DNA from: Pantoea sp. Cy-639
Lineage (GTDB): Bacteria; Pseudomonadota; Gammaproteobacteria; Pseudomonadales; Pseudomonadaceae
Direction: 5' to 3'
NCBI RefSeq assembly: GCF_011752525.1
Contig: NZ_VWXI01000008.1
Location: 1 to 64,000, forward strand
Length of the DNA stretch: 64,000 nucleotides
The notes beneath the pieces are model-generated. The model had not been told where the DNA came from. It searched no databases and saw only the letters and a list, made by a program, of their open reading frames with translations. Below are positions 43,114-53,886 of this stretch, piece by piece. The position numbers and the translations under genes are program-made. How positions within the stretch are numbered: position 1 is the first letter of the stretch; each line of letters starts with the position of its first letter.

Positions 43114-43248
43114 AGGCTGGGGGCATCCTTTTCAAACCATCCAATGCATGCCCTCAGATGCGCCCCCAATGTAGCAATCCGCTGGAAGTGAATGGAGCTC
43201 CATGGTTTGTGGAAAGGCAAAAATGATCAGCTAAACAGCCTGCCCGAC
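43114..43248 (+). repeat. integrase-arm-like repeat, copy B
   Basis: Related to copy A at 35537-35672. Carries GGGGGCATCC, GCATGCCCTCA and GATGCGCCCCCA in both orientations, then GCTGGAAGTGAATGG and AAAATGATCAGCTAAA. It abuts the 3' end of mexT, so it marks the right boundary of the accessory island. The rest of the 42908-43253 gap is the hxs promoter region. Confidence 0.55.
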
Positions 43249-43253
43249 GAAAC

Positions 43254-44168
43254 CTAAAGACTCTCAGGGTCCCCGAAGAACATCTGTATCCGTGACCGCA
43301 ACCAGCGTTCCGCCGGGTCGTTGTCCTGCGCTCCGCGCCAGGCCATGTGCAACTCGAAGGTGCGTACTTGCAACGGCAGGTCCTCGGCGCGCAAGCCGCC
43401 GGCGGCGGTCAGGGCGTCGGCGGTGTAGTCCGGCACCGTGGCGACGATATCGGTCCCCGCCAGCAGGCTCCCCAGCCCGTTGAACTGCGGCACCGCCAGC
43501 ACTACATGGCGCTTGCGGCCGATCTCCTCCAGCGCTTCGTCGATGAACCCGGACAGGTCGCCGGCGAACGACACCAGCGCATGGGGCCGGGCGCAGAAGT
43601 CGTCGAGGCCGATGCTGCCGGGCATGCTGTCGGCGCGCAGCAGCTTTGGCTTGCTGCGCCGCAGCACCTTGCGCTTGGCGTTGGCCGGCAGTTCGCTGGT
43701 GTAGCTCACGCCGACCGAGATCTCGCCGGAGGCAAGCAGGGTGGGCATCAGCAGGTAGTTGACCCGGCGCACCACCAGGACGATGCCCGGGGCTTCGGCA
43801 CGCACGCGCTTGAGCAACTGCGGCAGCAGGGCGAACTCGGCGTCGTCCGACAGGCCTATGCGAAACACCGCATTACTGGTGGCGGGGTCGAACTCGGCGG
43901 CGCGGCTGACGGCGGTGGAGATCGAGTCCAGCGCCGGCGAGAGCAGGGCGAAGATCTCCTGGGCCCGGGCCGAAGGTTCCATGCTGCGGCCGGTACGCAC
44001 GAACAGCGGATCGTCGAACAGGTTGCGCAGGCGTGACAATGCGGCGCTGATCGCCGGCTGGCCGAGGAACAGTTTCTCGGCGGCGCGGGTCACGCTGCGC
44101 TCGTGCATGAGCGTCTCGAACACGATCAGCAGGTTGAGGTCTACACGACGCAAGTCGTTACGATTCAT
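43254..44168 (-). CDS. mexT: MexT, LysR-type regulator
   Basis: 304-aa LysR regulator: N-terminal winged helix (VTRAAEKLFLGQPAISAALSRLR) and effector domain. The sequence follows MexT of P. aeruginosa almost throughout, including the ends MNRNDLRRVDLNLLIVFETL and SRIQMFFGDPESL. MexT activates mexEF-oprN and mexS under redox or electrophile stress. It is divergent from mexS as usual. I chose the ATG at 44168. Its last codons contain the sequence repeated at 32449-32471. Confidence 0.9.
   Translation of the reverse strand: MNRNDLRRVDLNLLIVFETLMHERSVTRAAEKLFLGQPAISAALSRLRNLFDDPLFVRTGRSMEPSARAQEIFALLSPALDSISTAVSRAAEFDPATSNAVFRIGLSDDAEFALLPQLLKRVRAEAPGIVLVVRRVNYLLMPTLLASGEISVGVSYTSELPANAKRKVLRRSKPKLLRADSMPGSIGLDDFCARPHALVSFAGDLSGFIDEALEEIGRKRHVVLAVPQFNGLGSLLAGTDIVATVPDYTADALTAAGGLRAEDLPLQVRTFELHMAWRGAQDNDPAERWLRSRIQMFFGDPESL
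43264..43286. other. att-like site in the mexT 3' end, right
   Basis: TCAGGGTCCCCGAAGAACATCTG, direct repeat of 32449-32471 with two mismatches. It lies wholly within the last codons of mexT, so an insertion here would keep the gene whole. Confidence 0.5.
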
Positions 44169-44292
44169 TCGATGCGGCTCGCCAGAAGTGGGGCAGGGGT
44201 GAATCTTAAGGCCAAAGGCTGTTACCCTGCACCGATTTCCGGGTGCCAATGCACAGATTTGTCGGGGGCCCAATCAATGACAGGCATGTCGA

Positions 44293-44302
44293 CTATTAAT
44301 AG
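44293..44302. promoter_or_regulatory. CTATTAATAG palindrome between mexT and mexS
   Basis: Perfect 10-bp palindrome inside a wider ATCA...TGAT dyad (about 44274-44311) in the divergent gap, where MexT binds in P. aeruginosa. The known MexT consensus does not match clearly, so this is a candidate only. Confidence 0.35.
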
Positions 44303-44375
44303 CCACTGATGGTCCGGCGCTGAGAGCCCGGATAAAGTCCGTGGTAATACGAGATTCACACAGGCGAGGTATGCG

Positions 44376-45398
44376 ATGTCCCGCATGATCCGTTTCCACA
44401 AGTTCGGCCAGGCCGATGTGCTCCGTTGCGAAGAGCAGGCCGAGCCGTCCCCGGCGACCGGCGAGGTGCAGATTCGCGTCGAGGCAATCGGCGTCAGCTG
44501 GTACGACGTGCTCTGGCGGCAGAACCTGGCTCCGTCCCAGGCGCGCCTGCCGGCGGGCATCGGCCATGAGATGGCCGGCGTGGTCACGGCGGTCGGCGAC
44601 GGTGTGGACGACATTGCGCTGGGCGACCGGGTCGCCAGCTTCCCAGCCACCAGCCCCAACGACCATCCTGTGTACGGTGACGTCATCGTCCTGCCGCGCA
44701 GCGCCATCACCCGCTATCCCGACGTGCTGACCCCCATCGAGGCCAGCGTGCACTACACGCCGCTGCTGATCGCCTACTTCGCCTACGTCGACCTGGCGCG
44801 GGCCAAGGCCGGACAGACCGCGCTGATCACCGATGCCAGCCACTGCGCGGGCCCGGCTTTCGTGCAACTGGGCAAGGCCTTGGGGCTGAAGGTGTTCGCC
44901 GCCACCAAGGAAGCGGAGCAGCGTGACTACCTGCTGGGCCTGGGCGCCGACAAGGTGATCGTCACCGAGGAGCAGGACCTGGTCATGCAGGTGGGCAAGT
45001 ACACCGACGGTCGTGGCGTGGACATGGTCCTCGACGGCATGGGCGGTCCGCAGATGTCGTTGCTCGGCGATGTGCTGGCGCCGCGTGGCAGCCTGGTGCT
45101 GTATGGCCTGCAGGGCGGCAACCAGACACCGTTCCCGGCCTGCGCGGCATTCCAGAAGAACATCCAGTTCCATGTGCACTGCATCGGCAACTTCACCGGC
45201 AAGCCGGAATTGGGGATTCTCCAGGACCAGGTGGCGCTGCAACGGGCGTTGCGCGATATCAACCAGTTCACTGCCGACCAACTGCTGACGCCGCAGATCA
45301 TCAAGGTGTATCCGTTCGCGCAAGTCGTGGCGGCGCACCGCTATATGGATGAGTGTCCTTGTGGCGGCCGGGTGGTCCTGGACATGAGCCAGGCCTGA
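44376..45398 (+). CDS. mexS: MexS, zinc-type/quinone-oxidoreductase-like MDR protein
   Basis: 340-aa medium-chain dehydrogenase/reductase: GroES-like N-terminus (AGIGHEMAGVVTAVGDGVDD) and a Rossmann domain with GPAFVQLGKALGLKVFAATK. The structural zinc cysteines are absent, as in quinone oxidoreductases. Gene order with mexT identifies MexS (PA2491 type), thought to detoxify electrophiles and keep MexT inactive. A clear terminator follows. Confidence 0.85.
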   Translation: MSRMIRFHKFGQADVLRCEEQAEPSPATGEVQIRVEAIGVSWYDVLWRQNLAPSQARLPAGIGHEMAGVVTAVGDGVDDIALGDRVASFPATSPNDHPVYGDVIVLPRSAITRYPDVLTPIEASVHYTPLLIAYFAYVDLARAKAGQTALITDASHCAGPAFVQLGKALGLKVFAATKEAEQRDYLLGLGADKVIVTEEQDLVMQVGKYTDGRGVDMVLDGMGGPQMSLLGDVLAPRGSLVLYGLQGGNQTPFPACAAFQKNIQFHVHCIGNFTGKPELGILQDQVALQRALRDINQFTADQLLTPQIIKVYPFAQVVAAHRYMDECPCGGRVVLDMSQA

Positions 45399-45422
45399 TG
45401 GCGTCCTGTCGAGCATGACTGA

Positions 45423-45446
45423 GCCCGGGCATTGTCCCGGGCTTTT
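45423..45446 (+). terminator. intrinsic terminator of mexS
   Basis: GCCCGGG-CATTGT-CCCGGGC followed by five T, 25 bp after the mexS stop. Confidence 0.9.
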
Positions 45447-45607
45447 TGCTGGTGGATCCAGGGTGCCACGGCCAACTCGCTCGCATACGCCAGCAGACAG
45501 CTAAAACTCCTACTTGGCTTTGGGATGTTTCCTTCAAGTTGGGTCAGGTATTCATCTGCCAGAATCGTCACTTCCACTTGATACCGTCAGGACGATGGAG
45601 TGACCGC

Positions 45608-47014
45608 ATGAGTACGACCCACGACCAAGCCATGCACCATGTCTATCAGCAGGTATTGCAGCGTTTGCACGAGCACATGACCCAGGCTCAGCGCGCCTCG
45701 GTGCAATTGCTGATGCAGCGGTTGCTGGTGGCTGCCGGAGGCCAGGAGTACATCGGCGGCTTGCACCTGATGCTGCCGCTCGGGTCCGACCGCCGTAACG
45801 CCTACCTGCTGACTTGCCTGCGAGCGGCGCAGTTGAACATCGCCCGGCGTCACCGCGAGAGCTTTCGCCTGACCGTGCTGGTCGTGCGTCAGCCGACCCT
45901 GGACGGCGAGACCCTGGCCAACCACCAGCGCGCCTTCGATGCCTTGTGCATGCATACCGATCCGCGAGTGACGCTGTTGCGTGTCGACTGTGGTCAGGCT
46001 GGAGCATTTGGTGCGCGTCCGGCCTGCAGCCAGGCGCAGCAGGTCGAGGCGCGCAATGCCTGGCTGCTGTTCGGGCATCTGGCCGGCGCCGAGCCTGAAG
46101 CGCTGATCGGCGCCCGCGCTTACCTGGAACTGGCCACGGGGCTGGGCCTGGCGGTGGCGGCGGACACCAGCATCGATGCTCTGGTCAGTGTCGCGCCCCT
46201 GGTCCAGCGCCGTCGCCTGCTGGCCTGGGGCCGACGCTGCCTGCGGCATACGCTGGAAATCGCGCAGGCCGTACCGGTGAACTGCGCCAGGAGCCTGGTC
46301 GAAGGCCTGGGCCAGGTCAGTGCGGTGCTCGCCGATCCATTGCCGGAGCCCAGGCCGCAGGCGCAGAGGCAGGGGGCGCTGGCGCTCAGGGTATTGGCAG
46401 TGGACGACCTGCTGGCCCATGTCGATGATGGCCCGAGCCTGGAGGCGATGCTGGGTCGCGAGCGGGTGCAGCCGTGCCATGCGCAGGGGCCGGCCGGCGT
46501 GTTCGACCCATTGCCGCTGGCGCATCTGCACGGGCTGAAGGCACAGCACATCGACCAGTGTGGATACCGGCAGGGTGCGCAACGTTTTCTCAAGGGCCTG
46601 GGCCGACGCCAGGTCGACTGGCCACAGGGGCAGGCGTTGCGGCGCGAGGCCGAGGCGCGCCTGCTGGATGCCTATGGTGTGAGTGACGCGCAACTGACGT
46701 GCCTGTTGTACTCGCCCTTCGAGGCGAGCGGGCGCAACCTGGAGCACTTCGTGGCGTGCTGCTATCCGGGTATGCGGGTAGCCCTGCCGTACCTGCACCG
46801 GGCGTTGCAAGGGCGTCCCTGTCCGGAGCCGGTGCTGCGCTGGCTGATCGAGATCAGCGGTCTGGAGCTGGCGCAACTGCGGGCGATCTATGCCGGCAGG
46901 TTCAGACCCGAGGCTCGTCGCCTGTTCCTGCTGCTGGCGCAACGTGACCGCTGGTTGCGGCCTTTGCTCGACACCCCGGTAGCGGCCGATGCGGCGCTGC
47001 AGGCAAACCGCTGA
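45608..47014 (+). CDS. 468-aa protein of unknown function upstream of FAN1
   Basis: Soluble, Leu/Ala/Arg-rich protein without signal peptide, membrane helix or recognised motif. The N-terminal ~200 residues look alpha/beta (EYIGGLHLMLPLGSDRRNAY, FRLTVLVVRQPTL, DPRVTLLRVDCG), the rest mostly helical. I chose the ATG at 45608; the frame extends upstream but without protein-like sequence. It precedes the FAN1 gene on the same strand with 64 bp between. A role in DNA repair is only a guess from position. Confidence 0.6.
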   Translation: MSTTHDQAMHHVYQQVLQRLHEHMTQAQRASVQLLMQRLLVAAGGQEYIGGLHLMLPLGSDRRNAYLLTCLRAAQLNIARRHRESFRLTVLVVRQPTLDGETLANHQRAFDALCMHTDPRVTLLRVDCGQAGAFGARPACSQAQQVEARNAWLLFGHLAGAEPEALIGARAYLELATGLGLAVAADTSIDALVSVAPLVQRRRLLAWGRRCLRHTLEIAQAVPVNCARSLVEGLGQVSAVLADPLPEPRPQAQRQGALALRVLAVDDLLAHVDDGPSLEAMLGRERVQPCHAQGPAGVFDPLPLAHLHGLKAQHIDQCGYRQGAQRFLKGLGRRQVDWPQGQALRREAEARLLDAYGVSDAQLTCLLYSPFEASGRNLEHFVACCYPGMRVALPYLHRALQGRPCPEPVLRWLIEISGLELAQLRAIYAGRFRPEARRLFLLLAQRDRWLRPLLDTPVAADAALQANR

Positions 47015-47078
47015 TATCGGCTAGGGCGACCGTTGATCCCCGGGGCTTGCTCGAAGATCAGGTCTGTATGTATAACCA

Positions 47079-48761
47079 GTGCCTGTTCAGCGAGCCTGGC
47101 CCCACACCGTGATTGCCCATTCCGTCGACGATCCCTTTTATTACCTGCATAACTTCCGTGAGGTCCTGGGCTGGGTCGGGCAGCGCTATGCCGACCTGCT
47201 CGACGATCAGGAACGGGCCTTCATCACTCGTTTTACCGGCTTGCCAGTGTCCGCCCAGGGACTGCTGGTGCGCATGGTCATGCGCAAGGGCGAGCATTTT
47301 CGCAGTGACAAGCTGGTCTATGCCGAGGTCGGCGATATCGACGCGGCACTCGCGCCGCTGCTGGCGTTGGGCTGGGTGGACGGGGAGCCGTGCTTGACGC
47401 TCGAGCAGTTGGGGGCGTTGTTGCGCAAGGACGAACTGGCCAGCGTTTTCGCCGATCGCTTGGCACGACCGCGCAGTGGCAAGGCCGATCTGCTGGCTCA
47501 GCTGCAGGCCTTGCAACTGGCGCCCAGGCCGATGGCCGCTTGGTACCCCGGATTTCCCGTACGCATCGTGCACTGGCAACTGCAAGCGTTGTGCGATCGA
47601 CTGCGCCTGTTGTTCTTCGGCAACCTTCACCAGGACTGGTCGGACTTCGTGCTGGCCGACCTTGGGCTGTTGCGCTATGAGCAGGTAGCGTTCAGCGACG
47701 ATTCCAGGGCCTTGCGTCGGCGTGGCGATGTCGATCTGGCCGTGGCCTTGCACCAGAGTGCCGAGTGGCTGGAGCAAGGGGTGGCGCCGGCGCAGGTGCT
47801 GGCGGCGCTGCACGGTTTCGACAGCGACAATCCGTGGCTGGCCCGACGCCGGGCACGTCTGTTGTTCAGCCTGGGTCAGCACTGCGAGCGCCTGGGCGAC
47901 TGGGACCTGGCGCTGCAGGTGTACGCCGGCTGCGCTCACCCCGAGGCGCGTATCCGCCAGGTGCGGGTGCTGGAGCGCAGCGAGCAGTGGCCCCAGGCCC
48001 ATGCGCTGGCCAGCAGCCTGGCCGCGGAACCGGCCAATGCGCTGGAGCGCCAGGCGCTGGAACGCATGCTGCCCCGCCTGGCGCGCAAGCTCGGTGGGCC
48101 GCCCCAGCCGCGTCGCCGACAGGGTGCGGTGACGCTGATCGAGCTGACCCTGCCGGCCGAGCACTCGCAACTGGGCGTGGAGGAGGCGGTGCGTAGCCAT
48201 CTGGAGCAGGCCGGCGGTATTGCCCGCTACGTGGAGAACACCTTGTTCAACAGCCTGTTCGGCCTGTTGTGCTGGGACGCGATCTTCGCCCCGGTGCCAG
48301 GGGCATTCTTCCACCCGTTCCAGGCCGGCCCGCAGGACCTGCACGACGCCGATTTCCAGTTGCGCCGTGGCGAGTTGTTCGAGCGGTGCCTGGGGCGTCT
48401 CGACGATGGCAGCTATCGCCAGGCCATGCGAGATTGCTACGTGGCCAAGCAGGGGTTGCAATCGCCCTTCGTGTTCTGGGAAATGCTCGATGAAGCTTTG
48501 CTCGAGCAAGCCCTGGCCTGTCTGCCGCCGGAACACTTGAAAGCCTGCTTCCAGCGCTTGCTGCAGGATATCCGCCACAACCGCGCCGGCATGCCCGACC
48601 TGATCCAGTTCTGGCCGCAGGAGGGGCGCTATCGCATGATCGAGGTCAAGGGGCCGGGCGACCGGTTGCAGGACAACCAGCTGCGCTGGCTGGAGTTCTG
48701 CCAGGCGCATGGCCTGCCGGTGGCGGTCTGCCAGGTGCGCTGGCAGGGGCCACAGACATGA
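47079..48761 (+). CDS. fan1: FAN1-type structure-specific nuclease (VRR-NUC)
   Basis: 560 aa from a GTG at 47079 (a second GTG at 47109 is possible; neither has a strong ribosome site). N-terminal winged-helix/SAP-like region, central TPR-like helices and a C-terminal VRR-NUC domain with GMPDLIQFW (about 504) and MIEVKGPGDRL (about 520), giving the PD-(D/E)xK active site. FAN1 cuts flap structures and takes part in interstrand crosslink repair. Overlaps the helicase gene by 4 bp (ATGA). Confidence 0.85.
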   Translation: MPVQRAWPHTVIAHSVDDPFYYLHNFREVLGWVGQRYADLLDDQERAFITRFTGLPVSAQGLLVRMVMRKGEHFRSDKLVYAEVGDIDAALAPLLALGWVDGEPCLTLEQLGALLRKDELASVFADRLARPRSGKADLLAQLQALQLAPRPMAAWYPGFPVRIVHWQLQALCDRLRLLFFGNLHQDWSDFVLADLGLLRYEQVAFSDDSRALRRRGDVDLAVALHQSAEWLEQGVAPAQVLAALHGFDSDNPWLARRRARLLFSLGQHCERLGDWDLALQVYAGCAHPEARIRQVRVLERSEQWPQAHALASSLAAEPANALERQALERMLPRLARKLGGPPQPRRRQGAVTLIELTLPAEHSQLGVEEAVRSHLEQAGGIARYVENTLFNSLFGLLCWDAIFAPVPGAFFHPFQAGPQDLHDADFQLRRGELFERCLGRLDDGSYRQAMRDCYVAKQGLQSPFVFWEMLDEALLEQALACLPPEHLKACFQRLLQDIRHNRAGMPDLIQFWPQEGRYRMIEVKGPGDRLQDNQLRWLEFCQAHGLPVAVCQVRWQGPQT

Positions 48762-51013
48762 GTTACACCGTGGCCGTGCGCGCCCTGTGCGAGTTCAGCG
48801 CCAAGGTCGGCGACCTGGACCTGCGCTTCACACCATCGCCCAGTGCCCAGGAAGGCATCGCCGGTCACCGTCGCGTGGTGGCCCGGCGTGATGCCGGCTA
48901 CGAGGCCGAGGTGGCGCTGGAGGGCGAGTACCTGGGGTTGCGCGTGCGTGGCCGTGCCGATGGTTACGATCCGTTGCGCAATCGCCTCGAAGAGATCAAG
49001 ACCCACCGCGGCGACCTTTCCCGCCAGCCCGACAATCATCGCCAGTTGCACTGGGCCCAGGCCAAGGTCTATGCCTGGCTGATGTGCCAGGCCCGGGAAC
49101 TGCAGGAGATCGAGGTCGCGCTGGTCTACCTGGACGTCGACAGTGACAGCCAGACGCTGTTCAGCGAACACCACGCGGCGGACGATCTGCAGGTGTTCTT
49201 CGAGGCGCAGTGCCAGCGCTTCCTGGCCTGGGCGCAAGGGCAGGCGCAGCGCCACGCCGAGCGGGACCTTGGCTTGCGGGCCCTGGTTTTTCCCTACCCT
49301 GAATTTCGCCAGGGCCAGCGCCAGCTGGCCGAGACCCTGTACAAGGCGGTGAGTACCGGGCGTTGCCTGATGGCCCAGGCCAGCACCGGTATCGGCAAGA
49401 CCCTGGGCACGCTGTTTGCGCTGCTCAAGGCGATGGTGCCGCAGCAGCTGGACAAGCTCTACTTCCTGACGGCCAAGACACCGGGGCGGGCGCTGGCCCT
49501 GGACGCGCTGCGCCAGCTCAACCAGGCCAGCCCGCAGCCGGCGCTGCGGGGCCTGGAGCTGATTGCCCGCGACAAGGCCTGCGAACACCCAGGCAGCGCC
49601 TGCCATGGCGAGTCCTGCCCGCTGGCCATGGGTTTCTACGACCGTCTGCCCGGTGCCCGCGAGGCTGCCGCCCAGGTGCCGCTGCTCGATCGCGCGAGCC
49701 TGCGCGAGGTGGCCCTGGCGCACCAGGTGTGCCCGTACTACCTGGGCCAGGAGATGGCGCGCTGGGTCGACCTGCTGGTGGCCGACTACAACTACTACTT
49801 CGATGCCCACGCCCTGTTGTACGGTCTGGCCGAAGCCAACCAGTGGCGCACGGCGGTACTGGTGGACGAGGCGCACAATCTGGTCGAGCGTGGCCGGCAG
49901 ATGTACAGCGCCAGCCTCGACCAGGGCCAGTTGCAGGCCTTGCGCCAAGGCAAGCCGGCCGGGTTGGGGAGTGCGCTGGATCGCCTGAACCGGCAATGGA
50001 ACGCGCTGTACAAGGCACAACTGGCCCCGTACCAGGCCGGCGAGCAACTGCCGCAAGCGTTCCTGCGGGCGTTGCTGCAGTGCATCGGCCTGATCCAGGA
50101 GCGCATGAACCAGGCGCCGGCCGAGGTCGAGCCCAAGGTGCTCGAGTTCTACTTCCAGGCCTTGCAGTTCAGTCGCATCGCCGAGCTGTTCGACGAGCAC
50201 TTCCTGTTCGACATCAGCCTGCGCAACGGCCCGCGCGGGCGGCGCCTGGCCACCCTGTGCCTGCGCAACGTGGTACCCGCGCGGCTGCTGGGCCCGAGGA
50301 TGAGCGCGGCGCGCAGCGTCACGCTGTTCTCCGCGACGCTCAACCCGCGGCACTTCTATCGCGACCTGTTGGGCATGCCTGGGGACACCGCCTGGCTGGA
50401 GGTGGCCGCGCCGTTTCGCGCCGAGCAGTTGCAGGTGCGTATCGTCAGCGAGGTGTCGACCCGCTACCAGCAGCGCCAGGCCTCGCTGGCGCCGATCGTC
50501 GAGCTGATCGCCGCGCAGTACGCCGGCCAGCCGGGCAACTACCTGGCCTTCTTCAGCAGCTTCGAGTACCTCGAGCAAGTGGCCCGGCTGCTGGCCGAGC
50601 GGCACCCGCAGATTCCCGCCTGGCAGCAGGCGCCGGGGATGGACGAGGCCGGGCGCGAGGCGTTTCTCGCCCGTTTCGTCGCCGACGGCCAGGGAATCGG
50701 CTTCGCCGTGCTGGGCGGCGCCTTCGGCGAGGGCGTGGACCTGCCGGGCACGCGCCTGATCGGTGCGTTCGTCGCCACCCTCGGGCTGCCCCAGGTCAAT
50801 CCGGTCAACGAGCAGTTCAAGCGGTATCTGGGGCGGCAGTTCGGCGCCGGTTTCGACTATGCCTACCTATACCCGGGGGTACGCAAGGTGATCCAGGCAG
50901 CCGGGCGGGTGATCCGTGGCGAGCAGGACCGTGGCGTGCTGGTGCTGATCGACGAACGCTTCGCCGAACCGCGGGTGCGGCAGATGTTCCCGAGTTGGTG
51001 GCACTGCCCCTGA
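48758..51013 (+). CDS. DinG/XPD-like DNA helicase with N-terminal nuclease-like domain
   Basis: 751-aa superfamily 2 helicase. The N-terminal ~160 residues resemble a Cas4/PD-(D/E)xK nuclease ([10 protein letters not shown] near 78, then [12 protein letters not shown]). Walker A STGIGKT lies near 209, the iron-sulfur cysteines in [15 protein letters not shown] and HQVCPYY (about 273-325), and the DEAH box in VDEAHN near 369; helicase C-terminal motifs include [11 protein letters not shown] and [13 protein letters not shown]. Translationally coupled to FAN1, so they probably act together in repair. Confidence 0.85.
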   Translation: MSYTVAVRALCEFSAKVGDLDLRFTPSPSAQEGIAGHRRVVARRDAGYEAEVALEGEYLGLRVRGRADGYDPLRNRLEEIKTHRGDLSRQPDNHRQLHWAQAKVYAWLMCQARELQEIEVALVYLDVDSDSQTLFSEHHAADDLQVFFEAQCQRFLAWAQGQAQRHAERDLGLRALVFPYPEFRQGQRQLAETLYKAVSTGRCLMAQASTGIGKTLGTLFALLKAMVPQQLDKLYFLTAKTPGRALALDALRQLNQASPQPALRGLELIARDKACEHPGSACHGESCPLAMGFYDRLPGAREAAAQVPLLDRASLREVALAHQVCPYYLGQEMARWVDLLVADYNYYFDAHALLYGLAEANQWRTAVLVDEAHNLVERGRQMYSASLDQGQLQALRQGKPAGLGSALDRLNRQWNALYKAQLAPYQAGEQLPQAFLRALLQCIGLIQERMNQAPAEVEPKVLEFYFQALQFSRIAELFDEHFLFDISLRNGPRGRRLATLCLRNVVPARLLGPRMSAARSVTLFSATLNPRHFYRDLLGMPGDTAWLEVAAPFRAEQLQVRIVSEVSTRYQQRQASLAPIVELIAAQYAGQPGNYLAFFSSFEYLEQVARLLAERHPQIPAWQQAPGMDEAGREAFLARFVADGQGIGFAVLGGAFGEGVDLPGTRLIGAFVATLGLPQVNPVNEQFKRYLGRQFGAGFDYAYLYPGVRKVIQAAGRVIRGEQDRGVLVLIDERFAEPRVRQMFPSWWHCP

Positions 51014-51092
51014 ACGCGCCCATCGCCTGGCGTTGAAACTCCCAGTACACTGCGCGTTCCAACCCCAACATTCGTTGCATTCGAGGTTCCGC

Positions 51093-52730
<1,638 letters not shown>

Positions 52731-52748
52731 TCGATAGTGCTGTCAGTC

Positions 52749-52806
52749 GCGGGGCAGGCCCGCTCCCACGCGCCGGTAGGTTGACGTGGGAGCGGGCTTG
52801 CCCCGC
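52749..52806. repeat. REP pair (hairpin) after pgm
   Basis: GCGGGGCAGGCCCGCTCCCAC and its inverted copy GTGGGAGCGGGCTTGCCCCGC, the standard P. putida REP, separated by 16 bp. Confidence 0.85.
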
Positions 52807-52914
52807 AGTGTGTTTGGTTGTTCCAAAGATGGAACGATCCATGCCATTTCAGCTATCTAGTGCACGATTAGCCTCACCGGTAAGGTTATACCCATCCACG
52901 AGAGGAGGCTTCTC

Positions 52915-53802
52915 ATGAAAAAGATCCAGGGTATCTACCGCAGCCCTCATGCCCACTGGGTGGGCGACGGCTTCCCGGTGCGCAGCCTGTTCACCTATGA
53001 CAACCTGGCCCGGCAGATCAGCCCGTTCCTGCTGCTGGATTACGCCGGCCCTCACGATTTCACCCCCACCACTACGCGGCGTGGTGTCGGCCAGCACCCG
53101 CACCGCGGTTTCGAGACAGTGACCATCGTCTACCAGGGCGAAGTGGAACACCGCGACTCCACCGGGGCTGGTGGCCTGATCGGCCCGGGCGATGTGCAAT
53201 GGATGACTGCGGCAGGCGGCATCCTCCACGAGGAGTTCCATTCCCCGGCCTTCGCCCGCAGCGGCGGCATGCTGGAGATGGTCCAGCTGTGGGTCAACCT
53301 GCCGGCCAAGGACAAGCGTGCCGACGCCGGTTACCAGACCCTGCTGGCCAGCGACATTCCCGTGGTGAGCCTGGCAGACGAGGCGGGCAGCCTGCGAGTG
53401 ATCGCGGGGCGCTACCAGGAGCACTCGGGACCTGCGCGGACCTTCACCGAGATGGATGTCTGGGACCTGCGCTTGAAGGCCGGCGCGACCCTGCAACTGC
53501 CGTTGGCGGCCGGACGCAATGCCGCCCTGGTGGTGTTGCGCGGTACCTTGCGGGTCAACGCCGAACGGGATGCCGGGCCGGCCAGCCTGGTGCTGCTGGC
53601 ACGCGAGGGTGAGGATGTGCGGGTCGAGGCGCTGGAGGATGTCAGCGTGCTGCTGCTCAGCGGCGAGCCGATCGACGAGCCCATCGTCGGCTACGGGCCG
53701 TTCGTGATGAACAGCCAGGCGGAAATCGCCGAGTCCTTCGATGACTTCCAGGCCGGCCGTTTCGGCCAGATGGGCGCAGCCGAGCGCGGCGCCCAGCACT
53801 GA
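52915..53802 (+). CDS. pirin-family bicupin protein
   Basis: 295 aa. Two cupin halves; the N-terminal metal site is complete (HPHRGFETVT ... GDVQWMTAAGGILHEEF, with His, His, His and Glu). Pirins are non-haem iron proteins; some bacterial ones oxidise quercetin or modulate metabolism or transcription. Stands alone between two REP hairpins, with GAGAGGAGG before the ATG. Confidence 0.9.
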   Translation: MKKIQGIYRSPHAHWVGDGFPVRSLFTYDNLARQISPFLLLDYAGPHDFTPTTTRRGVGQHPHRGFETVTIVYQGEVEHRDSTGAGGLIGPGDVQWMTAAGGILHEEFHSPAFARSGGMLEMVQLWVNLPAKDKRADAGYQTLLASDIPVVSLADEAGSLRVIAGRYQEHSGPARTFTEMDVWDLRLKAGATLQLPLAAGRNAALVVLRGTLRVNAERDAGPASLVLLAREGEDVRVEALEDVSVLLLSGEPIDEPIVGYGPFVMNSQAEIAESFDDFQAGRFGQMGAAERGAQH

Positions 53803-53810
53803 GCACGATC

Positions 53811-53871
53811 GCGGGGCAAGCCCGCTCCCACCGTGGCCGCAACGGGCTGCGTGGGAGCGGGCTTGCCCCGC
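53811..53871. repeat. REP hairpin between convergent genes, likely terminator
   Basis: Inverted copies of GCGGGGCAAGCCCGCTCCCAC separated by 19 bp, then GATTTTTCT. It lies between the convergent pirin and RidA genes and could end transcription of pirin. Confidence 0.85.
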
Positions 53872-53886
53872 GATTTTTCTAACGCC

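Noticed and set aside
48629..50605. 658-codon minus-strand frame opposite the FAN1/helicase genes
   Set aside because: Mirror frame of the helicase; Gln/Leu/Val-rich without any domain, while the plus-strand protein has all helicase motifs.
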